A DNA stretch of 64,000 bases, from NCBI GenBank assembly GCA_020975725.1, contig QXJR01000004.1, positions 248,001-312,000 of the forward strand. The letters run 5' to 3'. Of the stretch, positions 39,279-51,000 are shown piece by piece. Source of the DNA: Picocystis sp. L7 (Eukaryota; Chlorophyta; Picocystophyceae; Picocystales; Picocystaceae). Below the pieces are notes generated by a model. The model was not told the DNA's origin. It saw nothing but the letters and a program-made list of their open reading frames with translations, and made no database searches. The position numbers and the translations under genes are program-made. The number at the start of each line of letters is the position of its first letter. Position 1 is the stretch's first letter.

Positions 39279-40151
39279 ATGGAGGTCGGAAGGAGCAGCA
39301 CGGGAGCACTGCGCCGAGCCTGCACGTGGAGATGGAAGCAAAGCAGTCTCAAGCCCAAGTGGAAAGAAGATCCTGTGGGAACAGGGACGGTGAGAACCAA
39401 GGCCAAAGTCACGGTGGCCTCGGACGTGCTGGAGGATCCGGAACCGGAAGACGCGCTTGGATGCGAAAGCGATGGACGCGAAGGATCCCTGGAAACCGCG
39501 GCAGGAGAGAGGTTCCGAGTGAAGACGGCGGAATTCGTGAAGAGCAGCGTCAAACTCGAACAATGCCCGCCGCCGACGCTGCCGGAGTTCGCCGTCGTCG
39601 GACGGTCGAACGTGGGGAAATCCTCCCTCATCAACGCCATCACGAACCGCAAGAAGCTTGCACTCGTGTCCAAAACCCCGGGGAAAACGGTGTGTATCAA
39701 TCACTTCATCATCAACAAGGAATGGTACCTCGTGGATCTGCCAGGATATGGCTATGCCAAACGCTCCAAGACGGAGCGGTTCGAATGGCTGGACTTTACC
39801 AAAGACTACTTCCTGCACCGAGAGACCTTGGCGAATGTACTGCTCCTGGTGGATTGTTCCATTCCACCTCAACAGATCGACGTCGATTGTGCAGATTGGT
39901 TGGGAGAAAACCAGGTGCCTCTGTCCATCGTGTTCACGAAATGTGACAAGAGGAAAAAGAAGACTCCATCGCACACCGAAAACATCGCTACGTTTCGAGA
40001 AATGATGAAGGAGTCTTGGGAAAACATGCCTCCCATGCTTGTCACGAGCTCGATCAAAGGTACAGGCAAACGAGAACTGTTGGCTCACATCGGACGGGTT
40101 CGGGGGTATTGGAAGTCCGCGTCGGAGGAACCACCCATCTTGAGCCCTTGA
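39279..40151 (+). CDS. engB: EngB/YihA-type GTPase, organelle ribosome assembly
   Basis: TRAFAC-class GTPase needed for large-subunit ribosome assembly in bacteria and organelles. 290 residues. About 85 basic and acid-mixed residues precede the G domain, the first 30 Arg/Ser/Trp-rich, so plastid or mitochondrial targeting is likely. Motifs: G1 VGRSNVGKSSLINA at residues 107-120, G2 TPGKT, G3 VDLPGYGYAKRSK (the family hallmark), G4 FTKCDKR and G5 TSSIKGTGKREL. The Met at 39279 (MEVGRSSTG) is the first ATG. The open frame before it starts with GTG. Tail-to-tail with the neighbour at 105 bp. Confidence 0.93.
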   Translation: MEVGRSSTGALRRACTWRWKQSSLKPKWKEDPVGTGTVRTKAKVTVASDVLEDPEPEDALGCESDGREGSLETAAGERFRVKTAEFVKSSVKLEQCPPPTLPEFAVVGRSNVGKSSLINAITNRKKLALVSKTPGKTVCINHFIINKEWYLVDLPGYGYAKRSKTERFEWLDFTKDYFLHRETLANVLLLVDCSIPPQQIDVDCADWLGENQVPLSIVFTKCDKRKKKTPSHTENIATFREMMKESWENMPPMLVTSSIKGTGKRELLAHIGRVRGYWKSASEEPPILSP

Positions 40152-40255
40152 TTAGCCCTAATACGTTGTTGGAAATTATGGAGCGAGATAAGAAGAGATC
40201 GAACAAACAAGGACACGCTTTATGATGGGAAATAAGCAGCAAATGTGCGCCAGCC

Positions 40256-40963
40256 CTAATCATCCACCGTCTCATGGTCGACGTCGATCACCGGTCCTCC
40301 AGAGCTGAAATCTTGCCTTCCTTTCTTGGTTGCAAACGGGGACCGTCCAAAGGGATTATTCGCGAACGCGTCCTGCTGATTCGTGGTCGACTCTTCTTCC
40401 ATTTTCTTGGCCATGTAGTTCAGCACGGGCACCACCACGAGTGGCGCAATCCACCAGAAGATGAACAGGAGGTTCAACAGGGGAAAGATGAGTCCCGAGC
40501 TAAGGAACATGAAGAACCCCGCGAAGATGAAAACTTTGCCCACCGACGTATCGGCGAAATCGTCGAGCCTCCTTTTGATGTATGGCCATTTTCTCTTGAC
40601 GTCGTCTGCCGTGTCCTTCGCCCTCTGCCGCACCCGATACTTTTGATCCACGTCCCTCGCGTTTTCCCAAACCTTTTCGCTCCACCTGTCGAACCTTCGG
40701 CTCACGTCGTATTTCCTGTCTATTCTACTGCCTACGCGTCTCACTTCCTCTTCCACCTCCATGTACTTGAGCTTGGCTGTCCGTTTCAGTCGCTCGGCCT
40801 TACGATCGAGCTCGTTCTCCTTGGCGAACTTCGTCGCCTTGGCTTTGGCGGCGTTCGCGGCCCTTCTCATCCTTTCCTGCGGGTCCTGTGCACTCGCACG
40901 CACCCGAACGTCCCCCTTCCTCCTTCCTGCCGGTGTTCTTCCGAACGCCATCGGCACGTCCAT
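40256..40963 (-). CDS. Plastid membrane protein of unknown function
   Basis: 235 residues. The start MDVPMAFGRTPAGRRKGDVRVRASA looks like a transit peptide, with a VRA-like cleavage context near residue 22. A long basic/acidic helical region follows (residues 30-135: ATKFAKENELDRKAERLKRTAKLKYMEVEEEVRRV in outline). Then come two adjacent membrane spans (VFIFAGFFMFLSSGLIFPLL, LLFIFWWIAPLVVVPVLNYM) and a polar tail of about 45 residues. I do not recognise the family. By shape it resembles small algal/plant thylakoid or envelope proteins. Head-to-head with the F-box/LysM gene. Confidence 0.65.
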   Translation of the reverse strand: MDVPMAFGRTPAGRRKGDVRVRASAQDPQERMRRAANAAKAKATKFAKENELDRKAERLKRTAKLKYMEVEEEVRRVGSRIDRKYDVSRRFDRWSEKVWENARDVDQKYRVRQRAKDTADDVKRKWPYIKRRLDDFADTSVGKVFIFAGFFMFLSSGLIFPLLNLLFIFWWIAPLVVVPVLNYMAKKMEEESTTNQQDAFANNPFGRSPFATKKGRQDFSSGGPVIDVDHETVDD

Positions 40964-41233
40964 CGTCCTCGTGTGACGTCCCTTTCCTTTTGATGACGGT
41001 GCTCTCTTCCCTGCTTCACTGGACAGAGATCTCTCTGGAAGGACCCCACCCACCCAAAGACCGCAGAGGACGGACCCTCCATACGGTCCATGAAAGACAG
41101 ACGGTCCATGCGGTCCTTGCTGGGACGGTTTCGGGTCTGTTCGGGTTCAGAAGGGACGGTCCACGGGTGAAGCGAGGGGGGGTCGAAAGGGAAGAAACGA
41201 GGTGGGATCGGTTGGGACGTCGCGAGGAACGGC
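40964..41233. promoter_or_regulatory. Divergent promoter with ACGGTCCA cluster
   Basis: Three exact ACGGTCCA copies at 41093-41100, 41101-41108 (back to back) and 41156-41163, plus GCGGTCC at 41110-41116 and CGGACCCTCC near 41081. It lies between head-to-head starts. Confidence 0.5.
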
Positions 41234-41953
41234 ATGGCGGTGCCAAGCGGGATCGAAACGATCGACGATGCCTGCCTGGCGCACGTCCTGTGCCATCTGG
41301 ACGCGGATACACTGCTGGAAACGGCGATGGCATCGCCTAGAGGGAGGTGGACGCGGGTGATGCGACGCCACGGGGTCTGGAAGGACGCCTTCGCCAGGCG
41401 CTGGAAGGTCGACGAGCTCCTCGTGGACGAAGACACGCTCGAAAGAGCTGCATTCTACCTCCATGCCACGCTTGACGACTTCCGAACGGTGCATGATTTG
41501 TCCCGTTGCGACACCTTGGCGTCCGTTGCGGTGCGACACGGGGTCGAATGTGCCACCATCAAATCTTCCAACAACCTCTTCAGCGACCAATCCTTGCACT
41601 GTCGTTCCAAGGTCTACATTCCAATACAAGACGAATCGCAACTGTTCGACACGAAGGTGAAACTGGTGCGAGTTGCAGAGCTGAAGCGATACCTGCTGCT
41701 GGTGGTGGAGCCTGCCGCCTCTGGAACGCGACCAACGCAACAGAACGCGAAGGACGTGGCGCCTCGACGGACGCCTGATTCCAAGAGCAGGTTGGAACTG
41801 TTAGCAGAAACCATGCATAGATCCATGCGGGTCGACCTGGACACTTGCCGATACTACCTTCTGAACAACAGACAGGACCTTGCACGAGCGATGGGCGAAT
41901 GCCAGGAAGACGCCGATTGGGAGACGAAGGAGGAACGCGACGGACTGAGATGA
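41234..41953 (+). CDS. F-box protein with LysM domain
   Basis: 239 residues. The N-terminal F-box (residues 8-50: IDDACLAHVLCHLDADTLLETAMAS, then W..V....WKDAFARRW) should recruit the protein to an SCF ubiquitin ligase. A LysM domain follows at residues 85-130 (HDLSRCDTLASVAVRHGVECATIKSSNNL, ending KVYIPI). A helical tail comes last (TCRYYLLNNRQDLARAMGECQED), resembling a UBA-like helix bundle. The F-box plus LysM arrangement is known from plants (an Arabidopsis protein of this layout exists). LysM domains inside cells have no settled ligand. Ends 71 bp tail-to-tail from ATM. Confidence 0.85.
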   Translation: MAVPSGIETIDDACLAHVLCHLDADTLLETAMASPRGRWTRVMRRHGVWKDAFARRWKVDELLVDEDTLERAAFYLHATLDDFRTVHDLSRCDTLASVAVRHGVECATIKSSNNLFSDQSLHCRSKVYIPIQDESQLFDTKVKLVRVAELKRYLLLVVEPAASGTRPTQQNAKDVAPRRTPDSKSRLELLAETMHRSMRVDLDTCRYYLLNNRQDLARAMGECQEDADWETKEERDGLR

Positions 41954-42024
41954 CAGATGTGGATCCAACAAAGCCCTTGAAACACATGAAGGGACGCACG
42001 CCGAGCGTACCATGCACACATGGA

Positions 42025-45000
42025 TCACAAAAAGGCACTCCAGCCCACGTACATGCGACACAGCTTGTCTGGATCGCGAGCTTCCTGGATCAGTTTCTGA
42101 ACTTGTCCGGGAACGGTTCGCGACGCTCCGTCCTCTGTCCCGTCCAGCTTCTGCTTGACACGCAGGAGGGCACGCTCCGCACCAGCATTGACAGGCTTCC
42201 CCTCCTGCAGATTCCCACCCACAAGACCGCAGGAATCTTCCACCAGAGTGCTGACGACCTCTCCACTCGTCCCTTCGCTGTCCCATTGATGCTGCATAGC
42301 AGCCTCGACGGTGAGTGCCCACTGGTAGAGCGGATCGTGCAGAAAGACCTCTATGATGGTCAAAAGGGATTCTTTGTTCCGTCTCATAACCTCCATAGTT
42401 TCCTCGCACGACTTGCGCATCGGACCCTCCACCCCAAATATTCCCATTCCATCCACAATGTCCCTTGTCAGTCGGAACGGCACAAGCTCAGGCGTCTTCA
42501 GGAGACGCCCCTGCTCAAATGCAATGCCCAAATCAATGTGGATGACCTCAGCACTCTTCTTGTCGATGAGGATGTTGAAGGAATGTCTATCACCCAGGCC
42601 AACAACATATCCGACGATGGAGTTGACTGCCACACTGCGCGTGTAAGCCAACCTATGCTTGTACCAGTCTGGGGGTTGATAGAACATTTCCAGGAAAAAG
42701 TGACGCAGGACCGGCTTGAACATTGAACAAACCTTGTCGTATGCCTTTCGTAGTTCCTCCTCGCGCGATACATTTTTCAGCATCTGGTGGCACTGCGAGT
42801 ATGTGATGTCTTTGGGACGATAGCGGACATGCGCACCGCCTCGCCTTCCTGCACCCAAGAGGTAGTCACCCAGAGTAACGGTGTTGTCCACCCATTCCAG
42901 AAGCCCACACACCGGGGAAAATGGAATCACTTTATATACAGCCACCCGTAAATTCCTGGATGCAGCCGTTGGACAATCCCCGAGGAGGCTGTTCACAAGC
43001 CCGAACAGCTGTTGCATTGTCGCATCCTGACGAAGATCATCTGTGCCCGACTTGAGTAATTGCCTGTACAGATAACCATCCGACCCTTGGCACTGTAGAA
43101 GTTTTGGTGCTGTGATTCCGTTTGCAATGCTGATTTTCTCAGTGAAGCACTGGAAAGTTGGAAACGATCCAGTATGATAGTTCGCGTCCGGGCGAGCTAA
43201 AAGAGGGGCAGTAAGCACAGGGGCGTAATCTAGACCTTGCATACTACGGACTTCTCTTGGCATGGTTAAAGACGCGTAACCACCAGTTTCCTTTTTCTTT
43301 ACTGGAATGTTCGAGAGCAGGACATACCCGTCTATAAGCATTTCCATCTGCCTCATAATCTCATGATTGCGATTGCTCATTGACCTGATTCCCTCCAGGA
43401 TTTCCTGAGCACCAAGTATCTTGTCTCTATCAATGGTACGTGTGATTGCATCCTGGAAGCGGTGTCCCCTCACTTGGTCTTTGGCCTCTTTGCCTTTACC
43501 TTCAGCACCGTTTTTTAAAGCATAAAGTTGCAGCAAAGTGTGATACGGATGGTCATTAGCAATCAGCTGTAATCCGCGGTGCTGAACTTGATGAAAACCA
43601 GATTGGTGCAACTCACTGTCTCCCTTCAAGGTTGACGTACGGGAAGCAATCTGATACACAAGTGGAAGCCATTTGAATGTTGCAACCCTGTCAAACGCCG
43701 TGGACATCGCTTTATTGACTTCTGCTTCACTTGGATTGCTCAACCAAAGTGCACATAACCTGAACACCCCTTGTAAGTCATACCTACTACCTGCAGCTAA
43801 GCATTGCCTGTACCCAGTCATGGCAATATTTCGATATCTGTCTCTGTCTTTCATGACTCTCTTTGCTTGGCCTTCATCAAGATCACACTGCCTCTGAAGG
43901 GGAATCAAATGTCTTGCAATATCTCTTAGTGCATTCTGCTTCATTTTCCCAGAAGCAAAAGACATTTCAATTTCTGATTCTCTTTCCCTCAGCCGTGCAA
44001 GTTCTGCACTTTTCTGCTTTCTAACCGCTTCCGATGACTTCCATTCATCAGACCGTAGTTGCGCGTGCAAGTTTTTGTACAAAAAGTCGGCATATTGAGC
44101 GAGGCGGAAAAGGGATCTACAGCAGTTGGGACCGACATTGTTTTCTAGAAGTTTGAGGGCATCGGCTGGTGCCGCAAGGTAGTGCTGCAAAATCGTCTGC
44201 GTATTTTCACCCGAAATCTCTGCCAGCCATTTTCCTGTAAGACTGACTGCCTTTGCGTAAGATACCTGATTCTCAATATAGAGCTGGTCAATGCTTCTGT
44301 CAAGGACTTTGGGAAAGAAGAGGGACCTAAGTACATTAGTGGCCATCTGTTGATACCCATTGGCCCACAATAGTTTTGCCTCCTCCACTTTGCACAGTGC
44401 CAGACCCGAAGTCCACTTTGACACCACATCAGTTTCACCTGAGTTTGGTTCATCGTTCAACCGCGCCAAGTGGAACATCGCAGTAGTAGCATCATGCAAA
44501 CGCCCCACTTTCCTTGCCGTAGATGTGACCAGCCGTAGATGTTGCCTTAATAGAACCTTGCAACCAAAAATCCTGTAAATAGAGGTTTGTACTGCAAGTC
44601 TTGGCTCAAAAGTTGAATATAAGCTTATCAGCTCAGGTTTCCTTTCCTTCCACGAAGTGAACATGCGTTCTAAAACTACCGGTGCATTCCTTGCGGTCAT
44701 TTCCGTATCCTTTGAAGATGACGACGAGAAGATCCTGGTGTATGGATCGCCGTACTCCTGCCGCCTGGCTTCCGAAGCCACATGCAAATCATCAAGCATC
44801 TGCAATTGAACAATTTGTTCTGCCAACCCTGAAGCACCCTCAAACGACTTTTCGACCATTTCCCGAACAACTATGGATCTTGCAGCATGGATATTGTTAT
44901 CAAACATGTCATAATTGTAGGACTGCAAAGCCTCCATGGAAAGTTGCAAGAGTCCATGGAATCCAGTAGGCTTTACGCCAGCATGGATATCAATTGACTG

Positions 45001-48000
45001 TGGACGAGTTTCGATGGGGAGCTTTTCCCAGCGACAGCTTCTCCATGCCGCTTCATGCTGCAGTTCTTGTATCAAACGAGACCCGGCCAATTCGCTTGCT
45101 CCTAAACTATTCCTCTTGAGCATGTGCAAGCATCCAATCTCTTTCAAAGATCTTAGTGCATCTAAACGGTGAGTGTCCACTCCATCCATATCATTGTCCA
45201 ACATGAGGTCATAAAGTTGCAAAGCTTTTGACCACTGACCTTCATGCTGGAACAGACGGACCTGGGAATCGATAGGTCCCATTTGATCGAGTGCTCTCAC
45301 ACTATCTGTATCGCCAATTGATTCAAGGCTACGGTAAAGAATGTCACAAATCTTGCCCACGCACCCAAAGTTTTCATCATTCAAAGGCGACAAGCCGAAG
45401 CTCAATTCCATTGCCTCGTACCACTGTTCAGTGTACAAGAAAGCAGTGAAGGGTGCGTCACATTCAAGTGCGATGTCTGCAGTATCCAAGTACTCCAGTT
45501 CCAGCCAGTAGACCTTTCTCCAGTCCTTTGAAAACCCACGTGAAGCCATGCTAGCCATGTCACATTGGTGCAATATCCTCAAATGGTGCAGAGCAGACAA
45601 CCACATTCTTTTCACGTGCACAGTCGCCGTTGTTGAGTCAAAGATGTGTTGAATGACTTTCTTTGATATGACCTTTTGTATCAAACCATCCGGGCCATTG
45701 CTAAGTGCCAGCGAGGCAAGACAGTAGGGCATAAGTAACTCTGCTATGCTTATACTCACTCGGCAAACTCGCGAGCATACAAGTAAGAGTAAATCATCTG
45801 TGTGACCCAGGAGACATCGAACAAGTGAGCATACATACACCTCATGGGTGGCACATGTTGAATCCCAAATACTGTCGTCGTTAAGATCTGGGACATTTTC
45901 AGTGTCCTTCTTTGCCCATTCAAGCACATCCGATTCGTCTGCTGAACTTGTTGCAAATTGAACAAGCGTAAGCTTGACCTTTTCCGGCAGAACTTCAGTA
46001 GCTGCTTTTCCCTCCTTCATAACCATCAAGGCCTTAAGGCAATTCATCGATTGCTTCACCACAGAGGGATCCGAATCACACAAGAGTCCATAAAGGACCA
46101 ACAGCACTGCCAATGTCAATTTCGCCCGCTCTTTATCTCCTTTTTGAAGCAAGTTTACAACATTCCTGTTTTCATTGGACAGGATCTGATCAGCCTCCTC
46201 TAAGGCAAAGCTTGCCTGGTTCAGCACTCCCAGCTCTTGGCCACTGGTAGTGATGAATCCTGGCCCAAGTTTCGCAAGAATTCTGCATGCCACATCTTCC
46301 ATAGCGATGCTGTTCAGCAATTTGCTTTTCCTTAACAATCTCCAAGCTGCACAGGCAATTTTTTTGACGTCTTTTTGCCTATCCAAATTTCCACCTGTTT
46401 CCGTTGCCTCCGCTTTGTTCGATTCCACAAGTTGGAGAGCCCTCAAGCCAATCGAGTCAATTGTAGATTCATGTACGCCTACTTGCAGAGTCAGAGGACT
46501 TTGAGCAAGACGGTGCAACTCATCAGCAGCAGTTGGTGCCGTTCGATTGTTGTGATAGAAGGCGCTTATCTCCTCTAAGTCACACAAGTGTGGTGGTGGT
46601 TCCAAGAAGTTCAACATATACAAACTATGTGAAGGTAATTCAACAGTCAAACTTCTGACCAAAGAAAGTAAAGCCCGTCTTCGACAAGGTAGTTGGCACG
46701 ACTTCAAAGCAGAGAAAAGTGCAGACATAATGGTTTGGATAACATCCTCTACGCATATTGCTGTAGTATGGTCAAGCAGCTGGTTTCTTATCAACACTTG
46801 CAAGTTCCGGCAGCAAAGTTCTTGAGCTTCTGACCATCCTAATGAACGCACCAAAAGTTGAGTAAGGTAAATGAACGTGGATGGTACAGATGTGGCACTC
46901 CCGAGGACATCCACGAGTGCATCAACCGAGTACAGAAATCTTGTTGCATGCCTACTATTGTGACACTTGTAGATGCAGGAATGAACATGCAAAAGGATCT
47001 TCCCTACACTTGATGGCGACAAAAGTTTTTGCGTCGTGTTATTCCCGGGCAACTCGCACATGTTGCCCACCCTTTCCAAACCCTGCTGAATGGCATCTTT
47101 GGAATAGAAGGGTTTTTGCATTTTACTTGGACCAGCCCATAATATCATGGTGCTGACAACTGCATGCATTCGTTCGGACAGGACTTTTTCAATCATCTTG
47201 CTATCAAAATGTTTGGACAATCGCGATTCAACAATGATGCTCCTTACTTCCCTGGTGCTATCAAGCAACAAGTAGCCAACAACTTCAGGTAGGAAATGCA
47301 GAAGCATTCGATCTTCACTCCATTGGCATTCCTCGGCTATGAACTCCAAGTCTGCGCAAAGCTTCTTTGCATCTGCTTTGGGGGACAGACAGAGAAATTC
47401 CAGTAGGATTGGTAGAATTGTACTAGCTTGGGTTTTTATGAATTCCACAGGAAAAATGGCCTCATTGGGAGCGCACTGCTCGGCAGCTCTCTCAGTACGG
47501 TATGCTGGAACGTGGGCTTCACCTAGTGATTTGAGAGTACGTAAAGGCAATCCGGTGTCAAGCCAGCGGTAGATAAGAGAAGGCATGTGATGGCCCAAGT
47601 AGGAACAAATCGAAGGGTGATTTGATTCCTTTGCTGCTGCTCCAAAGATTGCCGGGATAAGCTTGGCAGTAAGTTGAGATGACTGCGCTCCCCATGAAGC
47701 AACCAAGTGTACAAAAGTATCCTCCAACTCAGGACGAGTCCTCAGAACTTGCAAAAGGAAAAACATACTTGTTTCCATTTCCTCAAAAGTTGCTCGACTG
47801 GGATCCATGGACAGGGCGGGCAAGTGTACCGCAAGGCGTTTAAAAACACCCTGGATGTCTGTGAACACCGTGAAGAGAACCATAGAGCAATTGATTGCAT
47901 GGCATCGTACACAATATGATGCATCGCCCAGAGACAAGGCAAGCTTTTCTGCAAGGTGAGCAAATTTTTTTCCATGAATCCTCAACAGGTTCTCATACAA

Positions 48001-51000
48001 TTTCAAAATTTCAGTTCTCAGAAACCAAGATTTTGAAAGAAGTGTTGACCCTTTTACTTGATGAATTTCTTCTATTAGTTTCAAAGTGAGCTGAATCTGT
48101 GGGGACTCCTGCTCAATTCCAGTTTGACGCAGTGTCAACTCATTCAAACACTTGATTGCAACCAGAAGCGAGCCTGTGGACTTGCGTATGCCCCAGTACT
48201 CGAAGACTCTATTCAAAGACTCGACTTCGAATCTCACACTGCATGCTGTTTTGACCCTGCAGAGCTCTGGGAGAACAGCAGAAAAGACCTTATCTATGAA
48301 AAAAGATTGTTGAACTGATGAATCTATGTGCAAATCGAGCAGAAAAGAAACCGAGTGAAGAAGGCACTCTTCTAATTGAAAGCTAGGGCACGCCTGCAAC
48401 GTGAAGCAGAATTTTAGCAGAAAGCAAATACTTTGCTCCAACTCACTGATGTGCTGCCCACTGGGGGCGTACATTTCTTTCGAGACCTCACCTCCCATCA
48501 TCCAATCGTCCCTATTCCCAGGGTGAACTCGTGCAGGCATGGTCAACGCTTGAACATCTGCAATTGTCGATTCAATCGTTGCTTGAAGACTATGGTTGAC
48601 CTTACTTGCAATGTCCTTCAACAAGGAGTCCCTGACATCTACAGAGTGTTCGAAACTCTCTCTGCCTGCGATAAAGAAACATTGATCCAGCAGTACACAA
48701 GCTTCGTCAGTTTTAGCAAGATTACCAATGGTAACTTTTCCAAGGAATGCATTGAGTTGGTGAAGAAGAACGCCGTTCATCCCGAAATAACTTTTTTCAG
48801 GACATAATCCTTTCGAACCATCGGCTTTCCTCACAGCTAGCAGGACTGCCACTGAAAACAAGGCAAACGTAGACATTGAGCTATTATCAGCACCTGATTC
48901 AACCTGAATTCTTTGCCTGAAGAAATTCTCAAACTGCACTACAAAATCTTGCAACCTTTTACCTCGAGCAAGCAGCTGGATTTTCTGCTGTGAAGTGCCC
49001 AGAGATTCTGCTGCTTCGCCTGGACAGCAGAACTCATCCCGTTTTCCTATATGCACAAGAGAGTTTTCAATGCCACTTGGCAAGAAGCAGTGCTCCCATC
49101 TCTCATACAAGGATTTCCATGGACACATACCAATGTCATCGAAGCCTTCAATTTGAAGAAAGGAACCAATACAGTTGATAGCAACGGGCAAAAAGGAGGA
49201 AATGCTGTGCCTGCTCTCCTTGCAGGAAGAGAGAACAATGATTTCCATAAGCAAATTACGGAAAATAAGTTCCACATTATGATCAGATTCGCTAGCAAAA
49301 CCAATGAATCTACCTTGTAGGGCTTCATGTACACAAACAAAAGCCGACAAGAGTAAGTCCAGTCCAGAACGATTCACGTCCGGCACAAAATATTCGAGCA
49401 ACCAGAAGGAAGGTGGAAGTGTAAAATGGTCAACCAGGTTACGTGACATGCAAACAGCCATCAACAAAAGGCATTCTTGAGCAAGGGTCTTCGATTCGTT
49501 GTGGTGCATCAAATGATCTACACAATCCTTAAAAATTTGTTTCCAGCATTCTGACGCGTCATGGATTTCCCTGTTCCTAATTACGGAAGATTCAGATGCT
49601 TTAGCCCTTCCCATACCACTCCTTGGCGCTGCTTCATGAACTTTCCACGCGAAGGCGAGCTCTTGCGCCCAGCGTAAGAACCAGCTAGCCGGATCTAGGA
49701 CGGAGGCATCCCAGTTCCCTTTCAAGCATCTTTGCAAGGCTCGCGACACAGCACTAAGCATTTCAAAACGCGTGTCCTCGTCCAAATAAGCCCCATGTTG
49801 TTGTATAGCTGTACAAACCACTGGTGCCCAAGTGGAAGGATTGGCTAGGGTGTTATGCTTCAACTCTTGCAAGGGTCGCTGGATGCATGTCCTCTTGTCT
49901 CTGGGAGCTGCCACGCAGGCATTCCCTTGAAGGTCAGAAAGAACAGCAGCCGCAGCCGATGCCTGAACCAGCCATGAATCGTTTCTTTGAAGATAAAATG
50001 ATGTCGTTGAGAACGTTTCATCATTCAGCTCCTGCGACAAACTGCTCCAGATATACCGTGCCCGCACAAAGACTTTTCCTCGAAGCTTCAACTGAATGAC
50101 GAAGAAACGACAGAGTTCGGCGCGAAATTCTGTACGCAGACACTTCTTCGTTGTATCATGTATTTCATTCAGGGCATCCTCAACAGTATCATCTACTTCG
50201 TCCAAGACGTGAAATATCTCGCCACCATCCCTCAGAAGGATCTCATTCAAAGCCTCCATCGACTTCACTGCAATTCTTCCCTGGTCGTTGAATTGTAGTA
50301 GGACCTTGCAGAGGAGCTTCACTGTTCTGATCAAGAAATTCTGTTTTTCTTCTTTTCCACCCGATATATCACTTGTAGAGTGTTTCACGATACTGGCTAA
50401 AGCATCGAGCACGCGAAAGAGTTCCTGTTCGATTCGTGTTCCATCCTTGCCTCTCAACTCATGCAACATTTTTTCACAAACCAAGTAGATGCACTGCAGT
50501 ATCGATGAAGTAGACGACACTGAGGCCAGTTCGTTGTACTCTCGTATTGGGAGCAGGTAGCGGGCCAACAGAGTACAATATTCCACAAAAATGGACCGAT
50601 CAACGTCCATTCTGGCCATAACGTGTGCAGCATGCCTATAGAGGTGCTTTGCTTTTTTCCAAAGCATCAATCTGCTTTGACTAGATCTGCACGAACCACT
50701 TTCTGCTTTTGCGACAGTTTCGCAGAGGGTTTTCGCTGCGGAGGAGTCTGGTCTAGCTTTGTTCCGATTGAGCAGCAGTTCGTCTTCCACAACGATACAC
50801 ATGGTATGCACCAGAGCCGGCCAGGTGAATGGGTCGGTCACTTCACCGGATGCCTTCAACTCGCAAGTCCTCTGATCGATCCTTTCTAGGAATTCGCGGT
50901 CTTCCAGCGCTATACGCAGGCGCTTCAAGGCCTCTTTCCTTGTCGTGATCTTTTCGCTTCTCAAGTGGGCGTGGATGTGTTCCAGGTGCTCCACGTTCCA

